Source: Cyclina sinensis
Lineage: Eukaryota; Mollusca; Bivalvia; Venerida; Veneridae
Assembly (NCBI GenBank): GCA_012932295.1
Contig: JAAONU010000001.1
Location: 43,497,134-43,561,133, forward strand
Length of the DNA: 64,000 nt
Reading direction: 5' to 3'
Shown here: positions 22,601 to 33,734 of the stretch, piece by piece
Numbering within the stretch: the stretch's first letter is position 1
How the letters are laid out: every line of letters begins with the position of its first letter
Position numbers and translations under genes: made by a program
Notes under the pieces: generated by a model
The model's database searches: none
Seen by the model: only the letters and a program-made list of their open reading frames with translations
What the model was told of the DNA's origin: nothing

Positions 22601-25600
22601 TTTTATTTCTCAGTATTTCTGTATGCAGCAATACGCGTCTGGTGTTTTGATAATCACAGATTTCGATATAATAGTATTTTATAGCAAAGCTGCAAAGGGT
22701 AACCCACACAAGATCAATGCTGAATAAAATAGCGCATTCTGATATTTCCTGAAACAATATTGCTTGATGTCACATGAAAGGTTTCGTGAAGATACAAAGG
22801 GTTTCTTCAATCACGGAACGTCTGAACAAGTTCTAGTTTTCTACATTTTTATTGTCGACGCAGCAAGTTTTAATGGTGTGACTTAAATTAGACACAATTA
22901 CTCATTCACTTTATTTCTGCAACGAACAATATCGAGTTATAAAATAAAAAAGTCTTTTGAACGGTATCACATCGTAAAAATAAGATAAAAAGACAATCGA
23001 CATAAAATGAGCAAAGGACAAAATATCAAAGGAAATTTAAACAACACGTCTTTTTTCATATCCATGCAAGTAATAAATCACGTTCAGGGTAGAATCATCA
23101 AACAGAACAAAAATACAGAAATATTATTGATTTCATTAACCTTTGTGGACTTATTCATCATAAAAAAGGATGGACTCATTCATCATTTGCAAAGAGTAAT
23201 TGTACAATATCGACATTTCGACCCCTTTATATGTTATTTTTACAAATGTTTTGTCAAAAACGTTGCATGTTGCAGACGCCTGGAAGTGTCAAGATACATT
23301 AAAACTGTGACTTGAAAGTTCTCATTATCCTCCAGGAAAATGACATTCTCTCAGTGGATACATGCAAATTCTGTTAAGAAATTTCTGTTTCCTATCAAAG
23401 CCCTGCGTTAAATCCTTGCATAGACCATCTACAATTTATGTTTCATTGAAATCTGGGTTTACTGGTAAACGGGAGTTTTGATGTTAATTGCATTTGATAT
23501 AAAGACGAGAAAAATAAAAATAAATGTTAAAATAAGATTAATTTGGTTGAGATATAGTTTTAGGAAGAACAAGAGGTGTCAGTGTAAGTGACGGTTGCCA
23601 TGTAGGATTCTGCTGCAAGATGTTTCTGGTTTGAAACTGTGATATTTCAGTAAAACGTCAAATATGTGCAATTGTGGGAATGCCTTTTTTGTGGTTAGTA
23701 AAGCAACTCCACCTTCACATCCATCTTGAACATTGACTTAACTTCCACACCACAGACATTAACAGATGAATATTATATTAAAAAATCACTAAAATATCAA
23801 AATGAGAAAGGGTACGAATACAGAACTAGGCAGTATTCTGTGATATGTTATCTGGCTGTAAAGACACACGGTACTTTAAAATCCTTTAATGTACTACAAA
23901 TTTACAGAAAGGAGATGGCAGTATTCAATATTATATTTACAAAAGTTTCTGGCTTTGACTTTTAAAATTCGAGTCTCTGGCAACATGTTGTCTCGGTGTA
24001 ATGTAATGTTTTTTGGCAAATTGTATCAAAATCCTATAAAGATGTCAGAAATATAGAGCCGACACGTGTCTGTGTTACTTCGCGGTAGACACGAACGAAC
24101 GAACTAACTGACGAATGGTTTGCATCACGATGTCTCTATCTGGTGATATCTAAATAGTAGCTTTCCATATTGGACAGGATGACAACATAAAAGGAAAAAC
24201 ATTTGCACTACATGTGCTACACATCCCCTTATGACATCATAAAACTATGCATCAAAATTACATTTTTTAAAATAAAATTTTCACGGATAGTTATGAAAAC
24301 AAAATAAGAAATAGTAACATTATACATGTATTGGCTAAGTTCGTCACTTGAATGTCTTAAAAAGCCAAGTCCTGTCAATTGTGACGACACAAGAAACTAT
24401 TTTACCTACTTCATACTGAATAATCATAAACCATCTGCATAACTGAGACCGTGTGCATCGTAGACAAATGCAAGAGGAAGTGCGAGCTTGACTCCTGTTT
24501 AAGTATGTCAATGACCCCTTTAAACAACTTTAAGCCGCCTCTCTTCCGTTTTCTCTTTTAATTACAAAGCATAATCTAAGGTATTTAAAAGACTTTCCTT
24601 ATCTTTATTGCACAATACAAAGCGGATTTGAATCACTGATACACTGTGTCGGTATTACGCACTGAATTCTAAAATTGCCGCACAAGCTTCAAGTAATGAA
24701 TTTCAAATCTGCTTAACGTCAAAACCCTATCTAGATCTTAAAACATAGAAGTTATCTTGTCGTGAAAAAAAGGTCAGCTATAATATAATGTCTCAATTAC
24801 AACAAATAAAATATGTAAGCACGCAAAGCTAATCGTTCAACGTTAAAGCACAACATACAGAAAGTTTCAACAGTTTTATAAATTAATCCTTTCCAACACT
24901 TCATTATGTATAGTCAGGAGATTAGTACCTTTCCTACGTAAAGGCAACATCAATCCTCCATTATCATATAGCAGCTGTAATGAATTATTTAAAGCTTAAC
25001 TTGTCTCTTCAACAACTATCTGCTATGTTTTACCATCGCAGACGGAAGATATTGCAATCTGTATTCAAAACGTGTTGAGATCAAAGAAATTCTGTCAGTG
25101 GCAGTTTAATATATTTTGTATAAATGGAAAGAATAATATAAAGTTATGTGCATGAGCTTAACTGTCAATAAGGAAATATTTTTCAATCAACTATAGTCTT
25201 AGATCACCTACACGAAATTGTAACCACCATTTGAAATTTGTCTTCGTAACATTTTTCGAAAATTTAGTCTTAAGTCGAATGTTTCAGATGAATTAATGCA
25301 ACAACTAACATATATTGATCTTGTTTCACTTTTAAGCAGTTAATTTTTTTTTTGATGTTGTTCTTCTTCTTTTATTTAGACAGAAAACGTCAAAAGTTCT
25401 TTAAAAGTCACAGTTTGTGAAAATCTTGGAAAAACGAAATTAATTTTTTACACATCTTTTCAAAATATTGCTTTTCAAAATGAAACCTAACAAACGGATT
25501 GAACCATACAGTAAGATGATTAAATTAAATCTTCTAATTTTCTTAGTCAAAGCCAGGATACAGCACAAACTGTATTTGAATGTCTTCAGTAACAAGAATC

Positions 25601-26458
25601 AATGCCCTGATTATCAATTTGCCAATAACGGATTTATCGCCAGTGAAAATTTACTAGATAGATGCATTACAAGGGATTGATTTGGAAAATGCAGTCAGAC
25701 ACACTCCTTTCCCTACAAGAGACTTATCACGAGAAAAGTCAGTAAAGACATAACAGTTAGTCAACTGTCAAAGTGATTACTTTGTTTAGGTAACAAAACA
25801 AAATAACAGGTCCTATGTGCTAGACGCTAGCATGAATAAACGCGTGAATGCGATTACGCCTCTGATGTTGTTACATTAAATCGAGCTTGTATCCTACGTC
25901 TTTTTGCGTCTGAGTGGTCATTTTAGCTGCAAGTTAAAATACCAGAAACAAAAAAACAAAACAAACATATTATCTTGTTTGTAGGTATATACCTTCCTTA
26001 CAAAGTAAGTTACATCACAGCGACAATCAAATCGACCGATAGTAAAAGACCATTGAAATTAAAAACTACAACAACAACAGACAAACAAACAAATGATGTA
26101 TAGTATTTCATTCTTTAGTACAGCAAACTGATACTGAAGCTATTTCATTGAAGCCCTTGATGACTAAACGTATGATGAATGAACGTAACAAAATGGAAAT
26201 TGTCAGAATAATGATCTACAAATGCTTATTTATCAACAAAACGACGCTTTAAATGTCACAAAGCAGATGTTACCTCACTTTTCGTAGCAAATAAGGTGAT
26301 GAAGAGTCGTTTGAAATGGGGCTCAATCGCGGAGAAGCAGACGACAATTGTAAACTCTGACTTGATCCATGTAAACTGACACCATCATTGCGCAGAGACG
26401 CTTGGGATCCGTCCCACTCGACGCTTAGTTCAGTCGAAGACGTATATTCTCTCTCCAT
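16421..26458 (-). CDS. Caspase (executioner-like cysteine protease), five-exon model
   Basis: Joining 26458-26274, 18812-18559, 18120-17945, 17561-17408 and 16671-16421 gives 1020 nt, or 339 codons plus stop. All junctions have GT/AG borders and consistent phases. Caspases cleave after Asp and act in apoptosis. Domains: short Ser-rich prodomain (about 1-80), p20 (about 81-209), variable linker, p10 (about 245-339). Visible residues: S1-pocket Arg108 in [13 protein letters not shown], catalytic His165 in LSHG, Gln205 and Cys207, then [21 protein letters not shown] with Trp261 and Arg262. The length and short prodomain resemble caspases 3/7. Odd: the usual QACRG is QACTD, as if Arg-Gly were deleted. 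Other first exons upstream (28.6, 48.3, 51.6 kb) could replace exon 1. Whether the product is an active protease is uncertain. Confidence 0.85.
17408..17561 (-). CDS. Caspase exon 4 (catalytic cysteine, linker, start of p10)
   Basis: Begins GCCTGTACAGAC (Ala-Cys-Thr-Asp) after a weak acceptor TTTAAG, and ends at CCAG/GTAATAC. It encodes an Arg/Ser-rich linker and then [15 protein letters not shown], typical of p10. The family-typical Arg-Gly after Cys is replaced by Thr-Asp. The bases around the Cys codon form a short GTCT/CCGT run (plus strand CCGTCCGTCTGTCTGTACAG), so slippage may have altered the site. Confidence 0.85.
17945..18120 (-). CDS. Caspase exon 3 (catalytic histidine)
   Basis: Acceptor TTTTCAG before TTGCCTCATC; donor CAG/GTTTTATG. 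Encodes [20 protein letters not shown] with catalytic His in LSHG, then the [20 protein letters not shown] segment and PKLFFIQ, ending on the Gln that precedes Ala-Cys in the active site. This is the clearest family signature in the window. Confidence 0.93.
18559..18812 (-). CDS. Caspase exon 2 (start of p20)
   Basis: Acceptor TTTACAG before TGCGGACAAAG; donor GTAAGTGA after GAAGAAA. It encodes [20 protein letters not shown], the first beta strand of the caspase fold, then the STG...[16 protein letters not shown] segment with the S1-pocket Arg and the GTD motif, and ends ...AKLMEE. A truncated copy lies at 9957-10043. Confidence 0.9.
18813..20107 (-). other. Caspase intron 1, exon 2-proximal part
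   Basis: Non-coding. Contains the duplicated segment ending TTTAGCAATTGAATATTCTA at about 19190-19210 (also at 10.39 kb). No other feature seen. Confidence 0.6.
20108..22144 (+). repeat. 35-bp minisatellite (about 58 copies) inside caspase intron 1
   Basis: The unit is close to TCCTCGTATTACTAATATAA followed by ATATATTACTCCGTG. Variants alternate between CCATG, CCATT, TTCGTG and CCGTT near the end of the unit. A few units differ in length by one to three bases. It is absent from the homologous intron of the duplicated block, so it arose or was inserted after duplication, or was lost there. Confidence 0.95.
22150..22189 (+). repeat. (CT)n microsatellite next to the minisatellite
   Basis: AGCTCTCTCTCTCTTTTTCT followed by an uninterrupted CT run. 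Confidence 0.95.
22190..26273 (-). other. Caspase intron 1, exon 1-proximal part
   Basis: Non-coding and AT-rich. The open frame at 23007-23315 lies in a segment duplicated at 11.64 kb, where the same frame is broken after about ten codons, so I do not call it. The 25.59-25.64 kb segment AACAAGAATCAATGCCCTGA resembles copies at 33.77, 36.46 and 41.49 kb. Confidence 0.6.
26274..26458 (-). CDS. Caspase first exon, type A (proximal copy)
   Basis: Starts at ATG 26458-26456 with [20 protein letters not shown] and ends ...LLRKV plus two bases before donor GTAACA. The frame closes three bases into the intron (TAA), which fits a true exon border. Phase 2 matches exon 2, where the junction codon becomes AGT (Ser). 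The sequence is hydrophilic and Ser-rich with the motif [16 protein letters not shown], without a CARD or death-effector domain. It is 185 nt long, the same as the distal copy at 48263-48447. Ten base differences between the two copies change only two residues. Confidence 0.8.
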
Positions 26459-28617
26459 AAGCTATATTGAACTGCAATACGGTTTGTCCTATTTTGCTTG
26501 ATTTTTTTCTCAGAAAATGACAGTTACGAATTCGGATTGTGCATCCTTGGGACCTGTCCGCCTTCAAAAATGGTTCGGCAAAAAGAACCTACCACCTATC
26601 CATGCGTTAGCCTTATCTCATTGTAAAACAGTATTTTTCTAAGTCACGTTCACGTACTTTGCTTCTTAACAGAACAATCAATTGATCATTTAGCAATCGA
26701 TAATTCCTTACTTCCTTTTGCGATGCAAAACTACAGCTTCTTGATATTTCGTAAAAGATTTTATCCAAGCAAATATTCCTCAACGATCTTTGTTAGTGTT
26801 TTGTTTATTTCTGTCCCACTAGCATCGGCTGAGAAAAAAAACGCGGTCGCTGCTACAAGTACAGTCTATTTTACGAATGCTGTTGCATCCTATCTGTTGT
26901 ATGTGGATGGCTGATGCCGTACGATAAGAAAATATTGGAAAACTGAAAGTAGACTGCGTCAAGTAATAGGAATCCTGGAGAATTATCTCTCAAATATATG
27001 AAACAAAACTCTGCTTTTATTACTAAATTAACTATTAATTGTGCCTGTTAGTCAGGTAGTTTTTAAAGGTTTATATATTTTTTGTAATATCACACGAAGA
27101 AATCAGGTCTTAAACAGATAGTCAAAACGGGTTGAGAAAAAAAATCGTTGCATTCTTTCTGATGTAGTAACGCTTTACGATTCATTATTTATCACTTTTA
27201 ATGCTGCCATTTGACACAGACCATATGTAATGTGAAGCTTTCATCCTGAAGCAATTGGCTTTGTTTTGCCTGCCACAGGTTGTAACATAATGATACTTAT
27301 CTATGACATTATACTTTCAAATATCATCACCCATTAATTACCATCATTGCATTGTTATTTTCTAATGACACTAGAGTTAACAGTTTGTCAGTTTGATGAC
27401 GTAGATAAGTAAACTCTTATATTTAAACGACATTTGTCTGACTTTTTTTCTTTTGATTATGGATGAGGCTTATCAACAAAAAATGCACTAAATGCACAAG
27501 CGATAAGACTAAGGAAATTGAAAGTCATTTATTTCAGTATCTAACAGGAACAAGAAATCAAAAAGGATACATAAGCCATCTTCACAACATATTGTATCAT
27601 ACTGGTACCTTTATGACAACACGCCAATTCTAGAGTTGTTTTTAATCGACAGTAATGGTCCTTTAATAAACCACAATTAAAAATCCATAGAGGAAGACTT
27701 TTATTAATACAGGATATAACTGTATCAGAATTGCGCTTATTCACTTCTGTGGTTTCTTACATTATCCCCAATGTCATAATATAGTCTGGACATGGCTTCA
27801 GTAGAAAATGTGTAAAAATATAAGCATACTTTTACCCTTATAAATATGTGTAATTGTTACATGAAAACTCTCCCCTGTAAAGTTACTGTTTTGCTTTTAC
27901 GTAAAATACATGACAGTGTATTCATTAATCAAAAGAAAAAAAATGCATTCTAAGACCTACACTTTCTAAAACAGAGTGGTTGATTTGTTTGGTATATAAG
28001 GAATGTTACTCTACATGACAAAAAAGGAACAATCTACACTAGTTCAAGACAAAACGCTTTTACATAATATATTAATCTTTTATTCTTACTGAAACAGTAC
28101 ACAATATTCAGCATGAAATAATAAAAAAAGAAACAAACCAGCCATTTAGCATGATGGTAATACAGGAATAAAACAGACTGTATCTGAAGACAAACTATTT
28201 TAATATAGATCTATGGGTAAATAAAACGAAAAAAAACCTCATTAAACCGTATGAAGCCGTGCACGCCTACTAAAATTGATTATAATAACTGTAACGTAAT
28301 TATGAATGATTTATTTTAATATAATTAATGAAAAGTAATCACAGGGGTAACCCGGATTTTCGAAGTAAATTATCAGTTTTTTCTCTTTCCATGTTATCCG
28401 TACTCCCCAGTACATACTGCATATATTATATATTATTAATAATTCACTTCAATGGTTAAGCATAATACTGCAGCACTGATGTCTGCTGCAAATGCCATCG
28501 ACAACGCGATCAGAAGTGCAATACAAACCTTCACAGAAAAGCCAAGACTGACGAGTTACACAGTCCAGTCTGAATAGGAAAAAGGTTCATAGAATGAAGC
28601 TTTAGATAGATTCTTAC
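26459..28617. other. Interval between first exons A and B
   Basis: Non-coding. 26.92-26.97 kb (AAAATATTGGAAAACTGAAG) resembles 48.74-48.79 kb, showing that the duplicated exon A cassette includes upstream flank. No promoter motif could be assigned. Confidence 0.5.
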
Positions 28618-28796
28618 CGTGACACTGGTGATGTAAGAACGTTTAGAACACTGCTGGAGTGAGGTGTGGTTGGTAAATGTAAACTCTGACTAGATCCATG
28701 TAAACTCTGACTAGATCCATGTAAACTCAGCTTGTCAGCGCGTAGACACGGCTGAGAACCGGTCCAAAACTTACGAAGTTTCAAACGTAAATCCAT
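28618..28796 (-). CDS. Caspase first exon, type B (proximal copy)
   Basis: ATG at 28796-28794, MDLRLKLRKFWTGSQPCLRA, then [20 protein letters not shown] and ...VLTSPVS, ending two bases before donor GTAAGAAT. It is 179 nt long, phase 2, so it can splice to exon 2 (junction codon CGT, Arg). A 7-codon duplication (HGSSQSL twice) is unique to this copy. It shares GSQ.CLR.D..S.HGSSQSL with the distal copy at 51586-51746 and, more loosely, with type A. It is probably an alternative start of the same gene; transcript evidence is lacking. Confidence 0.68.
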
Positions 28797-29933
28797 CTGT
28801 ATTAAATTTCAGAATTTAAAATTATAAAAACGAAACATTTACGACTGACAACAGTTCGAACAGCTAGCACATATTACAAGAATTTAATCCCTGGCAACTG
28901 CCAATATTGGAAGAAAACCAATTCCCATTGTAATGCAATTTCCCCACTGGTTTCGTAGATATTCAAATGCCCGTTAATAATGCTTACAGTAAAAATTCAT
29001 TTAATGATAACGACTGACCTAATCAACTAACCAGTTCAATGTGAAATAACGCCGCCTGTTTATTCGTACTGAGATAAAACATTAAAGCATCTGCGTTCAT
29101 GTAAAACACCCCACGGGAAAACCTTGTATTTGCAACACTATGAATATTAAACCTTTATACAGTAAAATCCAAACACAGATCATCACTGCTAATATTTAGT
29201 GATACAAGATATTTTCATTTTTATCCAGTTTTTTTTTTCAATCTTATCACAGCATTTGTATTGTGAAATATTCTACATTGATAATGATATCGACTGTACT
29301 TCGAAGGGCACCTCACAATAGGTCGTGGTATTTTCTAAAGACCCGTATGGCATATTTCGAAAGATTTTGGACCCAAAATATAATATGATAATGCGCACAA
29401 TGTGTTTCCTATTTTATCTATCATCTCAAATTCTAATTCATTTCAGATGTCAATTAAGTCACTCAAATCTGATAAGTATGGCTTCTGTTTCAGGTTTCAT
29501 TTTCCTAAACAAATCTTGTCATTTAATATCAAAGCCAGATTAGCTTTGGACTAGAAATCAGTAACGTTCTTTTTTTATTTTATAAATGACGCCGCAATAT
29601 CATTGTCAAAGGCCTTCATAAGATAAGGTTTCAAACTTTCAGAAATAAACAGAGCTGCATTTTCATCTTTGGTCAGAAAAAACTAGACGCCAAGATAAAG
29701 TTCTCTCTTAACTGCTTCTTAGAAGCTACTCAAATCATTCGTTCTTTATCTGTATATCATTGTCTTTTTATTATTGCATTATACAGGGATCATAGCTTTA
29801 TATTACAAACAGAGAAAGCTGACTAAATAATTAATAGAATTAAGATATAGAAATGACGCGATTAGTTTTCTTTGTCACGCACGTTACGAATAGGTTTTAT
29901 GCAGCAACTTTTTTATATATCAGAAACAATTTA
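28797..29933. other. Non-coding flank of first exon B
   Basis: AT-rich. No feature beyond chance frames (29325-29543). Confidence 0.5.
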
Positions 29934-31740
29934 CAGTCCAACCTGCCTTTGCGGTCACCTTGTATCGGCGGTCACCTTGTGTAAGCAGCCAATTCATGAC
30001 GCTCCCGAAGAAATTTGTTCTTTATTTTAACTTAATTCAGCGGTCACCTGATGTCTGCGGCCAACGGCCAGTCTAAATGCCTCCAAAAACCAGTTTTTGC
30101 TCTTTGTTAAACGGTCACTGTAAAATTTGAAATTCGTGAAAATCGAAAGCGGAAATTACATCGCGGTACAATTAACAAAATGTCTATTGACACGTCCGAT
30201 GACAATACACGCGGCTTCTTTTGATTGATATCGACTGCTACTCGGGTACTGAGAAACTGTTACAAACATTGAAAATTAGCGCTATCTGAACCAATTAGTG
30301 AAAGATGAAAGCAGAATGTTTGAAAAAAGTGTGAATTTGCCGGGAATAGATTAAAGTCTTGTTTTAATTAATTTTGGTTTGATTGCTTTTAATTATTGAA
30401 GATTACGTTTGCTGCGATATTTTAATTGACTTTAATTGTTAATCACTTCATATTCTGTATTTAATGTGCTCGAATTATTTCCATGGTATCATTTTTGATA
30501 GTACACTTTCAGTTATTAGACCTGATTAATTCCAAATGTTTTAAGGAAAAAATGTCTAAACCGCAAAAACGAAAATGTTTGACTTTAGAAGAGAGAGTGA
30601 AATGTATCAAATTACTCGAATCTGGAAAAAGTTCACGCGCTGTGGCAAATGAAATTGGTGTTGGACGTACACAAGTGCAAAATGTGTTGAAACGAAAACG
30701 CGATATTATGAATGAATTCGAGTCTAATGGGAACTTAAATTTCAAAAGGCAAAAGAGAGAAACGGAATACAGTGAATTGAACAATTTAGTGTATCGGTGG
30801 TTTGTTGATGCTACATCGCGTTTGGTCAATGTGTCAGGTCCTTTGATACAGGAAAAGGCAAGGACATTTGCATGTGAGTTAGGTTTAACTGATTTCAAGG
30901 GGAGTAATGGCTGGCTTGAGTGTTTTTTAAAGAGACACAATATCGTGTTCAAGACGCAAACTGGTGAGCGCGGGGAAGTGAAAAATGACACTGTTAGTCA
31001 ATGGAAAGATAAAATCGGCGATGTGTGTAAGGGGTACGATCCTAAGGACATTTTCAATATGGACGAAAGTGGTCTGTTCTTCCGTGACACAACAAAGTCA
31101 ACCTACTACAACAAGAATGAGACGTGCTCTGGTGGGAAGAGATCTAAACAGCGTATCACAATCGCTCTCTGTTCATCTATGACAGGTACGTGTCAATTTT
31201 TTTTTTAAATTTAAGTATTTTAAGTATTTTTTTATTATTAAACTACAATAGCGATAATTGCAAAAAAAATACTGATATCCCCATATAGCTGCTACAAAAT
31301 ATCTTTAATTTAATTTTTAAAGTGAAAATGAACCCCGGAAACAGAGTACCGGAAATGCTTCAAAGGGACAGAACTCTGCACTGCTGGAAACGGTTTTCGC
31401 GATGCAACATTTGTCATGAAATGTAAGAATGTAAGAAAGTTACTGCTTTGACAGTGCAGAAGATAAATTTTACAATAACGCACAAAATTGAAGTGATCTA
31501 TCTACACGAAACTTTTTACAGTTCTATTTTATGAAGTTTTTTTTTTCAATGACAGACATGTCTTGAATACCCGTTCTTTGTTTCTTGTAGGTGAAAAACT
31601 GAAACCACTTGTCATTGGGAAAGCCAGAAGACCTCGGTGTTTTGGTCGAATGTCTGTTGACAAGTTGCCAGTGCGATATGAGGCGAATAGCAAAGCCTGG
31701 ATGATAACATGTGATTATAAATGTGTTTCATGTGCTTGAA
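29934..31740 (+). mobile_element. 3'-truncated Tigger/pogo DNA transposon
   Basis: Starts CAGTCCAACCTGCCTTTGCG, preceded by TA (29932-29933), the pogo-superfamily target site. GCGGTCACC and similar subterminal repeats occur at 29955-30070. A transposase gene follows (30552-31739). The right inverted end (...GGTTGGACTG plus TA) is not found downstream, so the element is truncated near 31.71-31.74 kb. Confidence 0.82.
30552..31739 (+). pseudogene. Tigger-like (CENP-B/pogo) transposase, truncated, with one intron
   Basis: I chose ATG 30552 (MSKPQKRKCLTLEERVKCIK) because family proteins start just before the Psq-type helix-turn-helix; an upstream in-frame ATG lies at 30483. Order: N-terminal HTH (about residues 1-55), then a CENP-B-type second HTH ending WLECFLKRHNIVFKTQTGER, then the start of the DDE domain with FNMDESGLFFRDTTKSTY (first Asp). 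A likely intron at 31186-31590 (ATGACAG/GTACGT ... TTCTTGTAG/GTGAAA) joins SSMTG to EKLKPLVIGKARRPRCFGR and ...LPVRYEANSKAWMI. Family similarity ends about 31705 and the frame stops at 31737. The second and third catalytic acidic residues are absent, so it cannot transpose. Apart from truncation the frame is intact, which suggests fairly recent insertion. Confidence 0.85.
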
Positions 31741-33734
31741 ATACTTTAATGTGCTAATGTTTACTGTGTTATAAGTGAATTGTCCATGGTATGTAGACAT
31801 CTAATGTAGCTTGAGCGTAGTCTACATGATAAATAAGTACATCATTACTTGTAAATTTGTTTTATGTGCTGCCAATTCTTAAATGTGCTGAAACATTTTA
31901 ATCATTTGTTATTTCATGCAAGTACATTTGATAAAACATGTATGTAGTTCTTGGCTATTAAAATAAGTAAAATGTTACCTTCATTGTATATCTTTTATTA
32001 TTTTGTGCATATAGTGTTGGGCATTTACATTTCCAAAATATTTCTCATTTTCATTTGACCCTGTATTTTCTGTATTTCTTTGAAAAATGAGTCTGCTACG
32101 TGAGAGAACATTATGGTTTGTATGGTTTGCATAAGAATAATGTCTCTTCACAGAATAGAAAACCCTCTCTTACTTAGCAGAACTATTACAATATTGAAAT
32201 TTTATCAATGCAACAGAAAAGAGGAAAATAAAGAAATATATATGCTGGGTGTCCACTTAACAAATCTAATGACTTTATATAATTATGGTACAGTATTATT
32301 TTTCTGTAGTAATGAACTATTGTCTGCAAAACAATTATGTCAGCAAAGACTTGTTTCTTTTCTTAAACACCTTATTTTTTCAACGCTAAATTCATTTTAA
32401 AGACACTGTAACTTTTAATTTTGATAATTTATTATTTAAAAGATAAATATTTTCTCACAATAAGATTATTTCTTTTTTCAAAAATGAATCTGAGAATTAT
32501 CTATAAAGAAAAACTAAAACGTGATTAAAACATAATACATGGTAGTATTGTACTTGTCTACTTTTTTCCCAAAGAAATGCATTTATAGATTATTATATTG
32601 TAGTTGTGCTATAATGCTATTCTAATGTGCCATAGACCATCCTCTTCATTATAAACTCAAAGAGTTAAAAGAATTGTTTGGGTTTTTTTTTTTTTTTTTT
32701 TTTTTTTAATTTTTTTTTTTTTTGTTTAATCTATAACCAACTTTTCAACTACTTAACAGAAGCCAAGAAAACTATTTTAGGTGTAAATATAATATATGCA
32801 CATGGTACATAATGGCTCAAAAGCTATCGCATATTCTAGCAATCTGAAAGTGCTTATAGATGATGCAGTCTGTCGTTAGTTATTCAATGAAAATTTTATT
32901 TTACTTTTCTGGATTTTTTTTAAACGAACGGTTTTACTGAAGGACATTATACTAACATACAATGCATAGACGTCATCGAGCAGACGTTTTGTTCATAAAC
33001 TTAGAATTACCAAAACAGAACTTATTGTTGGGTTCGTTTTAATTTTTCAATTTTTCACTTTTATTTTATTTTTTATTTTCACTGTATTTTTACATAGACT
33101 TTATTAAATGAACTGTTAATTTAAGTAAAGTAAACAAAACGACAGATTAAGAAAATGCATACTATACCCGTAAAAAGATTCAAATTAACGCCTTATTCGA
33201 TCTATAAACCACTTAAAACAACAGCAATATGTTTTAATGTTTTATATTGCCAAAAGCGTTTTTCTTACGGAAATCCTAGTTTATTATACAATATCATTAT
33301 TGTTTAATTTAAAATATATATTCTCTTTTGAAGACAAACGTGAAGGAAGACATTACCAATTAAGATCTTTCTACTAGATTTACTTAACCAAAACCACTAT
33401 TTCATTCAAACAAAGCAAAACGTCATCATTATATAAATTTATAAGTGGCAAAGAAATTTACCATAATCTGTAATATTGTAAAGACTATGCCTAGTTTATA
33501 TTTAGCTAAGTTCGTGTCATTTCATAAAAAATGTTTTCGCCTTTGACACATATCTTAAAAATGTTTAAAATAACATTACTATTTCTGAGTCCTGAAAAAT
33601 GCTTGAATGCCTAACGCAGAGAAATGTTATTTTATTATTAATTTGTTACTTTGTGAATATCTAACAACTTCTTCGTGAAAAATCATATGCTAAATAGAAC
33701 GAAATAATGTCGTCTTGAAATCTAGGAAAAAAAG
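31741..33734. other. Non-coding stretch with poly-T tract
   Basis: AT-rich. Poly-T of about 45 bases with few interruptions near 32679-32722. The frame at 32113-32400 has no motif. Confidence 0.55.

Larger units (their letters stand above)
16430..24980. repeat. Segmental duplication, copy 2 (carries the caspase exons 2-5)
   Basis: Collinear with 7.69-13.0 kb (anchors listed there). It is longer mainly because of the 2-kb minisatellite. The intron 4 section (16.74-17.03 kb) matches 8.0-8.55 kb with the shared segment CAGAAACAAGCATTGA. Confidence 0.82.

Noticed and set aside
23007..23315. 102-codon plus-strand frame starting MSKGQNIKG
   Set aside because: The duplicated counterpart near 11.66 kb starts similarly but stops within about ten codons, so the frame is not conserved. 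It lies in caspase intron 1.
30509..30991. 160-codon minus-strand frame
   Set aside because: It is antisense to the Tigger transposase, which has clear HTH and DDE motifs in the plus frame.
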